Assembly (NCBI GenBank): GCA_022072025.1
Contig: JAJVIP010000002.1
Span: 349,356 to 413,355, forward strand
Direction: 5' to 3'
Length of the DNA stretch: 64,000 nucleotides
Source of the DNA: Elusimicrobiota bacterium
GTDB taxonomy: Bacteria > Elusimicrobiota > Elusimicrobia > F11
The notes beneath the pieces were generated by a model. That model worked only from the letters and a program-made list of their open reading frames with translations. It had not been told where the DNA came from and searched no databases. This document shows positions 19,008 to 27,516 of this stretch, piece after piece (position 1 is the first letter of the stretch; each line of letters starts with the position of its first letter). Position numbers and translations under genes: made by a program.

Positions 19008-20022
19008 GTTAAGACGCGATCCCATTCTCGGTCGTTGGGTCATCATTTCCACTTCTCGCGGGAAACGCCCCAGCAGTTTTGAACCCGTTCAAGATTATCA
19101 GGAAGGAGGAACCTGTCCTTTTTGTCCTGGGTCTGAAGATAAAACCCCTCCGGAAATCCTGGCCTATTATAATTCTGGTCGGGAACGAGACAAGCCGGGA
19201 TGGTGGGTACGGGTGGTGGCCAATAAATTCCCGGCGCTTGAGATTGAAGGGGATTTGAACCGCACCGGGGACGGCATGTACGACCGAATGAATGGGATGG
19301 GAGCGCATGAGGTGATTATCGAATCTCCCAATCATGATCAATCCATTTATGAAATGGATTTAAAAAAATTAGAAGATGTTTTTTGGGCTTATCGAGACCG
19401 GATTATTGATTTGGCCAAAGACCCCCGGTTGGAATATGTTCTTGTGTTTAAAAACCACGGAGCGGCTGCGGGAGCCAGTCTCCGGCATCCCCATTCCCAA
19501 CTGATGGCCTTGCCCATGGTGCCCATTCGCGTCAAACAGGAGGCCACAGGCGCAAGAAAGTATTTCGATTACAAAGAACGGTGCGTCTATTGCGATATTA
19601 TTCGCCAGGAATCAGAACAAAAGATTCGTGTTGTGGCTCAAAACAAAGATTTCATCGCCTTTGCTCCTTTCGCCAGCCGGTCCCCCTTTGAGATGTGGGT
19701 GATGCCACTTCGACATTTTTCAGATTTCCAAGATATCCAGAAAAGCGAAATAGCTTCTTTGGCCGAAATGATGAAAAACGTATTGGGCCGTCATCACCAA
19801 GTTCTTGATAATCCGCCCTATAACTATATTCTCCACACCGCTCCTTTTCGTTCGCAAAAGCAGCCTCATACCCACTGGTATATTGAGATCATTCCCAAAC
19901 TCACCCGCCAAGCGGGGTTTGAGCAAGGAACGGGGTTTTATATCAATCCCATGCCTCCTGAATCCGCCGCTCAATATTTAAGAGAAGCAACCCTCGGTGA
20001 AAATACTCTTCGCCGCGAGTGA
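19000..20022 (+). CDS. galT: Galactose-1-phosphate uridylyltransferase (GalT-like)
   Basis: A 340-residue HIT-superfamily enzyme. Features are a zinc-binding CPFC at 39-42, the substrate region ELRRDPILGRWVIIS at the N-terminus, the active-site HPHSQ at about 163-167, a second CVYC pair, and the C-terminal HTHWYIEIIP. It would exchange UMP between UDP-glucose and galactose-1-phosphate (Leloir pathway). Some relatives are ADP-glucose phosphorylases; the pairing with glycogen synthase makes that alternative worth keeping. The start ATG 19000 overlaps scpB and gives the family N-terminus PELRRDP; the stop lies 26 bases inside the glgA frame. Confidence 0.85.
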   Translation: MPELRRDPILGRWVIISTSRGKRPSSFEPVQDYQEGGTCPFCPGSEDKTPPEILAYYNSGRERDKPGWWVRVVANKFPALEIEGDLNRTGDGMYDRMNGMGAHEVIIESPNHDQSIYEMDLKKLEDVFWAYRDRIIDLAKDPRLEYVLVFKNHGAAAGASLRHPHSQLMALPMVPIRVKQEATGARKYFDYKERCVYCDIIRQESEQKIRVVAQNKDFIAFAPFASRSPFEMWVMPLRHFSDFQDIQKSEIASLAEMMKNVLGRHHQVLDNPPYNYILHTAPFRSQKQPHTHWYIEIIPKLTRQAGFEQGTGFYINPMPPESAAQYLREATLGENTLRRE

Positions 20023-21442
20023 AGGGGTTCCATTTTCTAAGACGGGCGGGCTGGCGGATGTGGTGGGCGCTCTGCCGGGAGCTTTGGCCGCTAAAAGACA
20101 TTCTGTTTGTCTCATCCTTCCTTTGTATCGTGAAACGCGTGAACGGTTCCCTAAAATAAAATTCATTGGTCGAACGATTTATACCCAAATTGATTCACGG
20201 CTGTGGCCGGTTCAAATTTGGCGATATGATGTTCGTCCCAACTTTCGAGTTTTTTTCGCCGATTGCCCTCATTTTTTTGATCGACCCGGCGTTTACGGTC
20301 CTCATCCCGGCGGAAATTATGATGACAATGATGTTCGGTTCGCTTTTTTTTCTCGTGCCGCGCTTGATATCGCCAGGGCCGTGGCCTTTCAACCTGACAT
20401 CATTCATGTTCATGATTGGCAGACGGGTTTGTTGCCGGCTTATCTGTATTGGATTTATAAAGCGGACCCTTATTTCTCCAAAGTCAGAACTGTCTTCACA
20501 ATTCACAACATGGCCTATCAGGGGAATTTTCCAACCCCTGTCTTTCATCGATTGGGTTTGCCGAGAGAAGCCTATTCTCCAAAAGGTGTGGAGTTTTATG
20601 GCAAGGTGAGTTTCATGAAAGCCGGATTGGTTTTTGCCGACGCCCTTAACACAGTGAGCCCCTCCTATGCGAGAGAAATCAGCTTGGATCCCAAGTTCGG
20701 ATGCGGTATGGAGGGGATATTGCGTGAACGGGCCATTGATTTCAGCGGAATTCTCAACGGACTGGATGTGAAGTTTTGGGACCCCAAAACAGATAAAAAC
20801 CTTAAGGCCCATTTTGATAAAGATCATTTGGATAATCGCGCTCTTTGTAAGTCGGATCTGCAGGCCGTGTCCCATTTACCGGTCACATCGGCTCCTCTGA
20901 TGGCTTTCATCGGAAGATTGGATCATCAAAAAGGCATCGATATTTTGATTGAGAGTATTGTCCCTTTTTTAAAGGAGGGAGCTCAATTCATTGGTTTGGG
21001 ACAAGGCCAATATCAATACAGCAAGAGTTTGGAAGAACTTCGCCATCAATTCCCCTCCCAAATACATGTGGAATCAAAATTTTCAGAGCCCTACGCGCAT
21101 AAAATTTATGCCGGGGCCGATATTTTTTTAATGCCATCCCGCTACGAACCTTGCGGTCTTGGACAGTTGATCGCCATGCGCTATGGGGCTGTTCCGATTG
21201 TCACTCCCACCGGGGGATTGTTGGATACCGTGAAAAATACATTTCCTGATCCCCATGGCACTGGTTTTATTTCTGAAGCCATCACACCAGAGGCCTTTCA
21301 GCAAGCCATTCGAGAAGCGCTTGAGTTGTTCCAAAATAAAAAGGTTTGGTCGTCGATTCAAAAGCGCGCTATGACGCAAGATTTTTCATGGCGCGTATCA
21401 ATTCAAGATTATTTGGCTCTTTACGAAAGTTTACTTTCGTGA
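19997..21442 (+). CDS. glgA: Glycogen synthase (ADP-glucose type)
   Basis: A 481-residue GT5 enzyme that elongates alpha-1,4-glucan from ADP-glucose. The N-terminal KTGGLADVVGALPG (about 15-28), the DWQTGL region, FTIHNMAYQG, and the GT-B C-terminal signature PSRYEPCGLGQ...PTGGL are all present. The GTG start at 19997 gives the canonical MKILFAASEG N-terminus and overlaps galT by 26 bases. Together with GalT it links nucleotide-sugar metabolism to storage glucan. Length is normal for the family. Confidence 0.95.
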   Translation: MKILFAASEGVPFSKTGGLADVVGALPGALAAKRHSVCLILPLYRETRERFPKIKFIGRTIYTQIDSRLWPVQIWRYDVRPNFRVFFADCPHFFDRPGVYGPHPGGNYDDNDVRFAFFSRAALDIARAVAFQPDIIHVHDWQTGLLPAYLYWIYKADPYFSKVRTVFTIHNMAYQGNFPTPVFHRLGLPREAYSPKGVEFYGKVSFMKAGLVFADALNTVSPSYAREISLDPKFGCGMEGILRERAIDFSGILNGLDVKFWDPKTDKNLKAHFDKDHLDNRALCKSDLQAVSHLPVTSAPLMAFIGRLDHQKGIDILIESIVPFLKEGAQFIGLGQGQYQYSKSLEELRHQFPSQIHVESKFSEPYAHKIYAGADIFLMPSRYEPCGLGQLIAMRYGAVPIVTPTGGLLDTVKNTFPDPHGTGFISEAITPEAFQQAIREALELFQNKKVWSSIQKRAMTQDFSWRVSIQDYLALYESLLS

Positions 21443-22827
21443 AAAAGCATATTCCCTTAATCCTCTTGGTGATTTTCCTTTTGGGGGGTGTCCTTTGGGT
21501 GGCGCCTGGCCTTAAAGCCAAAAACGCAGCACTCAAAGCAACTCGAAATGTCGTTTTGGCCTTGGATTGGGAGGATGTTGTTGTTTTCGATGTGGATCTG
21601 CAATCTTCTCCGGCATCCTTTATCGTTCTTCCTTCGAAGGGTTCGTTGCAAGCGGAAAAAAAGATTCGTGATCAGGGGAAATTTGTCCTTTGGCGGTTGG
21701 GGGATGATGTTGTCCCTGATGAGTGGCTGCCTCGGTTTTCGGATCAAGATGGACTGTTTATTGTGGGAGAGCATGTTCTTGAACATCCCCGTTTGATTCG
21801 CGAATTGCCCGCTCTTATAAAAGAAAAGAATGGGTTTGTTGCGTTGGTTGAATTTATTCCGAATAAATTACTTCCTTTTTTGGTTTGTCTGGTTCCAGAC
21901 CGTTTGATCAAGGGGCATCTTTTGTCCACTCGGGAAATGATGGTTCCCAAACCCCATTTATTGGAAAAACGATTGATTCGTTCTGTGGAAGAGAGGGGGA
22001 ACCATCTGTTGATTATTCGTTTTTCCCCAATTTGGACCCGAGATGAAAATGTCGGTTTTATCCAGCAATGTTTCACGCAGTTGCGATTTAAAGGTTTTCA
22101 GTTGGGGCCGCTTCAAACCTTTCCCGTGTGGTCTAATAAGAGAGTGAGCCTGAAAGCCGCGCTCGTCCTCTCAATTATCATCCCTGTTCTTTTGCTGATT
22201 TGGAGTGTGCGCTCTTCTTTTTCTATTGGAATTACATTTTTGATTGTTTCATCAGTTACGGTTTTGACTGGAATACTGATCCATGGCTGGGGGGCAACCC
22301 CCTTTTCAGTTTTGGGGATCGATTCATTTCGTGGAGTGAAACTTCAGCTTTTAATCCCCTTGTTTGCGGGCGGGGTGTACCTGATCAATAAAAAGGAATG
22401 GAGCCAATTTCTAGAGGCCTCAATCAAAACAAAATATGTGCTGTGGTTGGTGGGGGGGCTTGGGTTGTTGTTAATTTTTTATTTGATGAGAAGCGGGAAT
22501 TTTCCCTTGGTGCCAGTAACCGATACAGAACGTTCTTTTCGAGACTGGTTGGACGCTGTGTTGGTGGTTCGGCCCAGGTTTAAAGAATTTCTTGTGGGTC
22601 ACCCTTCATTTCTTTTGGGACTTGCGCTTATAAAAAAAGGGAACCAGCGGGACGGTTGGGCCCGGTTTTTCCTTTGGTTGGGGTTGCTGGGGCAAATTTC
22701 AATTTTGAACACTTTCACTCATTTTCATTCGCCTCTTCATCTTGGACTGATTCGAACATTTAATGGACTTTGGTTGGGCGTTTCCCTGGCTTTACCTGGG
22801 CTCATCCTGTTACACTCTCGGAAATGA
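21439..22827 (+). CDS. DUF5693-like polytopic membrane protein
   Basis: A 462-residue protein with an N-terminal signal-anchor (KKHIPLILLVIFLLGG), a ~220-residue extracytoplasmic domain (about 30-250), then about seven membrane helices from residue ~240 to the end. It resembles DUF5693 proteins, which are commonly encoded beside csaB, and csaB is indeed the next gene with ATGA overlap. The GTG at 21439 overlaps the glgA stop (GTGA) and yields a proper signal-anchor; the longer frame runs into glgA. A role in making, exporting or modifying the polymer that CsaB pyruvylates is an inference from context only. Confidence 0.6.
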   Translation: MKKHIPLILLVIFLLGGVLWVAPGLKAKNAALKATRNVVLALDWEDVVVFDVDLQSSPASFIVLPSKGSLQAEKKIRDQGKFVLWRLGDDVVPDEWLPRFSDQDGLFIVGEHVLEHPRLIRELPALIKEKNGFVALVEFIPNKLLPFLVCLVPDRLIKGHLLSTREMMVPKPHLLEKRLIRSVEERGNHLLIIRFSPIWTRDENVGFIQQCFTQLRFKGFQLGPLQTFPVWSNKRVSLKAALVLSIIIPVLLLIWSVRSSFSIGITFLIVSSVTVLTGILIHGWGATPFSVLGIDSFRGVKLQLLIPLFAGGVYLINKKEWSQFLEASIKTKYVLWLVGGLGLLLIFYLMRSGNFPLVPVTDTERSFRDWLDAVLVVRPRFKEFLVGHPSFLLGLALIKKGNQRDGWARFFLWLGLLGQISILNTFTHFHSPLHLGLIRTFNGLWLGVSLALPGLILLHSRK

Positions 22828-23861
22828 AAGTTTTAATTGCCGGATATTATGGTTTCGGGAATTTGGGGGATGAACTTATCCTATCATCAATTCTCCTCCA
22901 ACTTAAAAGACGTTATGGACAAATTTCAGTCACCGTTTTGTCCCACGCTCCCATGGAAACTGTTCGATTTCATCAAGCTCACGCTCTTTCGCGCTGGAAC
23001 ATATTTGCCCTGATTCCAGCAATATGGCGCCATGATTTCTTGTTGTTGGGGGGAGGGGGACTGTTGCAAAATAAAACGTCCCAGAAATCTCTGCTTTATT
23101 ACCTTTCCTTGGTTTTGTTGTCACGGTTATTGCAAACCCCTGTGGTTCTATATGCGATGGGAGTGGAATCTTTGAAAGGCCCATTTTCTAAGTGGCTGAC
23201 GAAACAGGTTTTGTGTTCCCCGCATGTGACAATTACGCTTCGAGATGAAGCCTCTAAGAAAATACTTGCCGATATGGGGCTTCCCTCTTTTTCGCTTCAT
23301 CTGACTGCGGATCCTGTTTTCTCTTTGGAATTTGAGCCCCGTCCCAATGAACGTTATTCCTTGTCTCCTTCGTCGGCTCTTATCATTCCTCGATTTCCCT
23401 GTCCTTCCGAAGGGCGTACGCTGTTTGCCATTTTGGCGCGAACTTTAAGAGATGAAAAAAAATGGAGGATCAAAGGGATGTTGTTTGAACCGCGCTCAGA
23501 ATGGGCCCACCTAAGAGAATTTAATGGATTGGCTATTCTTCCAGAAGATGACTTTTTTTCCGCTTCATTTTCTGAAAATTCATTTCGCCAGATTTCTGGA
23601 TTTGATTGGATTATCAGCGCTCGATTTCATGGGCTTGTTTTGGCGGCCTTGGCAGGAAAATCTTTTATCGGTGTAGGGGATTGGGAAAAAGTGGGTCGAA
23701 TCTGTGAATATTTTAAATTCCCCTTTCTCCCGTGGGATGCGGACGAATCAACTATTTTAAGCGCGGTGGAATCCCTGATCCGAAAGAACTCCGTTCCCTC
23801 GAGAATTTTGGTGGGGCAATTGAAGGAAGCTTCATTACAAACCGTCCATCATCTTAAATAA
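22824..23861 (+). CDS. csaB: Polysaccharide pyruvyl transferase CsaB-like
   Basis: A 345-residue soluble GT-B-like enzyme. The N-terminal AGYYGFGNLGDELIL matches the pyruvyl transferase family, as do the LLLGGGGLLQ motif and the C-terminal ISARFHGLVLAALAGKSFIG with the family's RFHGL signature. CsaB adds ketal pyruvate, from phosphoenolpyruvate, to envelope polysaccharide, creating the ligand for SLH domains. It overlaps the DUF5693-like gene by 4 bases. Finding it in a cell that also has LptD points to SLH-mediated linkage in a diderm envelope, as proposed for some outer-membrane anchoring systems; this is inference, as no SLH protein is in the window. Confidence 0.85.
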   Translation: MKVLIAGYYGFGNLGDELILSSILLQLKRRYGQISVTVLSHAPMETVRFHQAHALSRWNIFALIPAIWRHDFLLLGGGGLLQNKTSQKSLLYYLSLVLLSRLLQTPVVLYAMGVESLKGPFSKWLTKQVLCSPHVTITLRDEASKKILADMGLPSFSLHLTADPVFSLEFEPRPNERYSLSPSSALIIPRFPCPSEGRTLFAILARTLRDEKKWRIKGMLFEPRSEWAHLREFNGLAILPEDDFFSASFSENSFRQISGFDWIISARFHGLVLAALAGKSFIGVGDWEKVGRICEYFKFPFLPWDADESTILSAVESLIRKNSVPSRILVGQLKEASLQTVHHLK

Positions 23862-23880
23862 TCTTTGTAAACTCCCGCCC

Positions 23881-24603
23881 ATGACCACACTTGAAGAAGA
23901 AGTTCTCATTCCCCTGAAACGTCAAATGGCCCATATGAAAAATGTTTTTCCCATCAAAAGAAAACTGGGCCCATGGGCTTTTGTACTGGCCGCAGCAACT
24001 GGTCTTTTTTTGGGTGGATCGGTGGGGGGGCTTATATTGTTAAAGAATGAAACCTTCAAGGCCTGGAGTGGGGCAATCAATTCCTATGATTGGCTGGTGT
24101 TGGCGGAGGGAGATTCCGTGGCTTTGGATGAGGTGGGGCGATATTTAAAAAAAATCGATGGGGTCTCAGAAGTCACTTTTCAGTCAGCGGAAGAAATTTT
24201 GGAAGTCACGAAAATGGATTCAAAACTAGCAGAGAATTTAAAATTAATTGAAGGAAACCCCTTTCCGTCGGCTTGGCGGGTTCGCTGGCAAGCTGAATAT
24301 TTCAGCCCCGTTAAAATTCATGAATCAGCGGAAGAAGTGAAATTGTTCCCTGGTGTGGTCGATGTCGCTTCTGATCCCAGGGCTCTTGAAGTGATTCAAA
24401 CCTATCGAGGGTTGTGGCATCAGGTGAAGTTGGTTTTGTCATTGATGGGAGCTTTCTTTTCAATTCTATTGTCAGTTTTGGTGGTCCGAATGACCCTTGG
24501 TTCAAAATCTTCTTGGTGGTCAATAAAAAATGTGGCCAGTGTATCGGCTGTTACATTCTTTTCTTTTGGAGTCGGAGCCGCTCTCTTATATTTTCTGTGG
24601 TAA
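23881..24603 (+). CDS. FtsX-like divisome membrane protein, short form
   Basis: A 240-residue protein with a cytoplasmic N-terminus, one helix (about 37-58), an extracytoplasmic domain (about 60-175) with the FtsX-like SYDWLVLAEGD and GVSEVTFQSAEEIL segments, and two closing helices. Normal FtsX has four helices and about 300 residues. Here the loop after the second helix, which usually contains the 'EI..M..VGA' coupling segment, is shortened and the protein ends directly after a helix (ALLYFLW). No ftsE precedes it. The next gene, envC-like, overlaps it by 7 bases, which supports the divisome assignment. I saw no frameshift that would restore the missing part. Confidence 0.7.
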   Translation: MTTLEEEVLIPLKRQMAHMKNVFPIKRKLGPWAFVLAAATGLFLGGSVGGLILLKNETFKAWSGAINSYDWLVLAEGDSVALDEVGRYLKKIDGVSEVTFQSAEEILEVTKMDSKLAENLKLIEGNPFPSAWRVRWQAEYFSPVKIHESAEEVKLFPGVVDVASDPRALEVIQTYRGLWHQVKLVLSLMGAFFSILLSVLVVRMTLGSKSSWWSIKNVASVSAVTFFSFGVGAALLYFLW

Positions 24604-25745
24604 ATATAACCCTGTTGATTTTGCTGTTGATTGCTTCGCCTCTCTTCGGAGCCGAAACCCCCAAGGAAATTAAATTTAAGACACGGGACCTTGAAAAAGT
24701 TCAAGAGGAGTTAAATCAAAAAAAAGCGGAAAGGCAGCGCCTTGATGCAGAAGCGGAGGCATTGAAACGAGAATTGAGCGAAGGATCCCAAAAGATCAAA
24801 AATTTTCAGACCTCCTTGGGCTACACCAAACACAAAGTGGGCGAGATAGAACAACAATTGGCCAAAACCAAAAATCAACACGATCAGTTGGCCCAATCCA
24901 TTTCCGTGAGACAAGAATCTCTTAAATCTGCCTATAAGACCTATCAATTGGCTCGCTTATTAACCACGCCTGATTCTCGCCAAGCTGTTTTCTCTCGTCA
25001 GATATTTAATGCCCACGCTGATCAATTGTCCGAAGCATTGGGGAAAAAGGAAAAAAGCTTAGAAAAGCTTAATTCATTGGTGGATACGCAACAGGTCATT
25101 CGTCAGGAAGCGAAAAAACAAGAGGATAAGTTGGCCAACATGCTGGCTCTAACCGAAGACCGTGAGCGGTTACTGAATAAAAAAAAGACACGTCAGGAAA
25201 TTTTGGACAACGAGTTAAAAGAGCTTCAGAAAACCGCTGAAGAATTGGCCTCCCTCATTGATGTATTGAGAACAAAAGCGAGAGATGAAGCGGAATCCCA
25301 AAAAGAGGAACGCAGAATAAAACAGGTGAGCGGAGCTTCCCCCATATTGAGCCAATCGCTTCCCTGGCCTCATAAAGGAATGGTGGCCACCCGGTTTGGC
25401 CGTCAGCAACATCCAAAATCGGGAACCACCTACATATCAAACGGAATCGTAATAGCCAGTCAATCACCGGCGTCGGTTATCGCGGTGGCCGATGGTAAGG
25501 TCTTGTACGCCGGTGAATTCATGAGTTATGGAAATATGGTTGTTGTGGAACACGCTGGGGATTGGTTCACAGTTTATGGGCAATTGGCAGAGTGGACTGT
25601 AGAGAAAGGTCAATGGGTTAAAAAGGGCGACTCGATCGGCCAAGCCCGACCGAGAACCGCGGGGGGGTATGAATCCTATTTTGAGCTCAGGTTTTACGGA
25701 AAATCAACAAACCCCATCCCTTGGATGTCAAAATCTGAAAAGTGA
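24597..25745 (+). CDS. EnvC-like murein hydrolase activator (coiled coil plus degenerate LytM)
   Basis: A 382-residue exported protein with a signal peptide (ITLLILLLIASPLFGA), a long coiled coil at about 30-250 and a C-terminal LytM/M23 fold at about 265-382 (ATRFGRQQHP, GKVLYAGEFMSYGNMVVVEHAG, FELRFYGKSTNPIPWM). The metal-binding residues of active M23 peptidases are missing: the usual H-x(3)-D position reads TTYISNGIV, and the HxH position is YFELR. It is therefore probably an EnvC-type activator of amidases rather than an enzyme. The GTG start at 24597 overlaps ftsX and gives a clean signal peptide. The adjacent ftsX-like gene fits the FtsEX-EnvC system. Confidence 0.85.
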   Translation: MVNITLLILLLIASPLFGAETPKEIKFKTRDLEKVQEELNQKKAERQRLDAEAEALKRELSEGSQKIKNFQTSLGYTKHKVGEIEQQLAKTKNQHDQLAQSISVRQESLKSAYKTYQLARLLTTPDSRQAVFSRQIFNAHADQLSEALGKKEKSLEKLNSLVDTQQVIRQEAKKQEDKLANMLALTEDRERLLNKKKTRQEILDNELKELQKTAEELASLIDVLRTKARDEAESQKEERRIKQVSGASPILSQSLPWPHKGMVATRFGRQQHPKSGTTYISNGIVIASQSPASVIAVADGKVLYAGEFMSYGNMVVVEHAGDWFTVYGQLAEWTVEKGQWVKKGDSIGQARPRTAGGYESYFELRFYGKSTNPIPWMSKSEK

Positions 25746-25822
25746 AAAATAATTTTAAAATACTTGCCGTTTTTATTGTTGGATGATAAGAAGATGGAAC
25801 TGAAATTAAGGAGTCCTTTGAA

Positions 25823-27124
25823 ATGATTAATCAATGCCGCAGAAAAATGATTTTACGTTCATTCTTAGCCATTGCATTTTTAGGTTTAACTTCCAGTCCG
25901 ATACCAGCCGCAAAGAAATCCCCCGCAGAGGATAATTCAAAACAGGTTGATAAAACTTTTGAACAACTGAAGTTGTTGTTGGATGTGTACCAACAGATCA
26001 ATCAAAATTACGTCGAAGAAGTGGACGCACAAAACCTGATTTATGGAGCGGCTGCCGGCATGGTGGCCACGCTTGATCCCTACAGTCAATTTATGGTTCC
26101 CGAAGCCCGGGAAGAAATGCAAACCACCACCGAAGGACAGTTTGGTGGATTGGGCATCCGTATCATGATGAAAGAAGGATGGTTGACCGTGATCACTCCT
26201 TTGCCTGATACGCCAGCCTATAAGGCGGGCGTTCTTCCTGAAGATCGAATCATCATGATTGATGATGTTTCGACCCAAGGCGTAACCTTGCAAGACGCGG
26301 TTAAAAAGTTGCGAGGGGCTCCAAAAACACAGGTTAAGGTGACGTTGGCCAGAGAAGGTGTTAAAGAGCCCATCTCATTTACCTTGACGCGGGAGAACAT
26401 ACAGATCGTGAGCATTCGTTCACGTATGCTCAAAGATGGGATTGCCCATGTTCGGCTTACTGAATTTATTGAACCGACAGTGCGGGATCTTGAAATCGCA
26501 TTAAAAAACCTTGAGAAACAAGGCATGAAAAGTTTGATTTTGGATCTTCGCAATGACCCAGGAGGACTTCTGGTTTCTGCTGTGGATGTTTGCAAAGAAT
26601 TTATTGGTGATCAGAAGCTTATTGTTTATACGGAAGGACGTGCGCAGCCCCGACAAGAATTCAGAGCGGGGGTAACGGCTCCTTATAAAAAACTGCCAAT
26701 TGTGGTGTTGATTAATCGTGGGTCGGCCTCTGGATCAGAAATTGTTGCGGGGGCTATGCAAGATTGGGGGCGAGCGGTTTTAATCGGCAGCGAATCATTT
26801 GGAAAAGGAAGCGTCCAGTCCGTGATTAGTTTGGACGATGGATCCGGACTTCGTTTAACCACCGCCAAATATTACACTCCATCGGGCCGTTCCATTCATA
26901 GAGATCCCAAATCTGGAAAAGGGGGGATTCAACCCGATATTGAAATACCCGTGGATCGTGAAACCGAAGCAAAACTTCAAGCTCAATCGGAAGAAATTTA
27001 TGCGAAGGGAAAAGAAAGCCAGTCGGCTGTCCCAGAAAAAGAGCGCGTGGTCGACGTGGCTTTGGAGCGAGCCATGGAGGTCCTTAAAATTAGAACCATC
27101 TTCATGGGACAAAAAGAAGGGTGA
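25823..27124 (+). CDS. ctpA: C-terminal processing peptidase, S41 family
   Basis: A 433-residue exported serine protease. It has a signal peptide (RSFLAIAFLGLTSSPIPA), a helical N-terminal part, a PDZ domain at about 95-180 (GGLGIRIMMKEGWLTVITPL and the adjacent AGVLPEDRI) and the S41 core. The core shows LDLRNDPGG, the nucleophile region RGSASGSEIVAGA (about 299-311) and the lysine motif FGKGSVQSV. It trims C-termini of periplasmic proteins and often controls murein hydrolases. AAGGAG lies about ten bases before the ATG. The 77-bp spacer before it, AT-rich with TTGCCG at 25764, may hold a weak promoter. Placement after envC is a common arrangement. Confidence 0.93.
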   Translation: MINQCRRKMILRSFLAIAFLGLTSSPIPAAKKSPAEDNSKQVDKTFEQLKLLLDVYQQINQNYVEEVDAQNLIYGAAAGMVATLDPYSQFMVPEAREEMQTTTEGQFGGLGIRIMMKEGWLTVITPLPDTPAYKAGVLPEDRIIMIDDVSTQGVTLQDAVKKLRGAPKTQVKVTLAREGVKEPISFTLTRENIQIVSIRSRMLKDGIAHVRLTEFIEPTVRDLEIALKNLEKQGMKSLILDLRNDPGGLLVSAVDVCKEFIGDQKLIVYTEGRAQPRQEFRAGVTAPYKKLPIVVLINRGSASGSEIVAGAMQDWGRAVLIGSESFGKGSVQSVISLDDGSGLRLTTAKYYTPSGRSIHRDPKSGKGGIQPDIEIPVDRETEAKLQAQSEEIYAKGKESQSAVPEKERVVDVALERAMEVLKIRTIFMGQKEG

Positions 27125-27501
27125 AAAAGTTAGTTTTTAGTGTGGCATTGGTCGCTTTGGGCGCGGGATGTTGGTGGCTGACGGCAAGAACGGCGCGGTT
27201 TTCGATAAAAAAATGGGATGCAAAATTCGGTTCTGTCCTGCGCGCTGGGCTCTCTCAAATCGGCGTTTCAGATGGGGATTTGCTCTCCAGCATTCATGAA
27301 ATTAGAAAAGATCCCAAAGGGGAGTGGGTGGTTCATCGATTGAGTGTGGCGCGTGTTTCTCCTGATAAACAGAAAATCCTTATGAAGGAACTTGAAGAGT
27401 CTGGAGCGGAGGTCAAAGAAGAAATGCGTGAATCGGTGCCCACTTGGGTGGTTAAACGCGGTTCACGTGTGTATCAAGAAATTCAATTCGCTCAACCTTA
27501 A
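27121..27501 (+). CDS. Small membrane-anchored protein of unknown function
   Basis: A 126-residue protein with an N-terminal hydrophobic segment (KKLVFSVALVALGAGCWWL) followed by a soluble domain. The Cys after LGAG resembles a lipobox only weakly, because Gly is at -3. The body is alternating beta/alpha (WVVHRLSVARVSPDKQKILM, then a PTWVVKRGSRVYQEIQF ending). The GTG start overlaps the ctpA stop (GTGA). I do not recognise the family. Its place between ctpA and tsaD and its topology suggest a periplasmic, inner-membrane-anchored accessory protein. Confidence 0.6.
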   Translation: MKKLVFSVALVALGAGCWWLTARTARFSIKKWDAKFGSVLRAGLSQIGVSDGDLLSSIHEIRKDPKGEWVVHRLSVARVSPDKQKILMKELEESGAEVKEEMRESVPTWVVKRGSRVYQEIQFAQP

Positions 27502-27516
27502 GTTCACTCTCCTGCC

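Noticed and set aside
24414-24603. Frameshift that would restore a full-length FtsX
   Set aside because: The alternative frame over this stretch does not encode FtsX-like helices or the missing coupling loop, and the envC-like gene starts cleanly at 24597.
25746-25822. Sigma70 promoter for ctpA (TTGCCG and GATAAG or TAAGAA)
   Set aside because: The -35 box is partial, the best -10 gives 15-base spacing, and the better-spaced one matches only three consensus bases; mentioned in the ctpA entry but not called.
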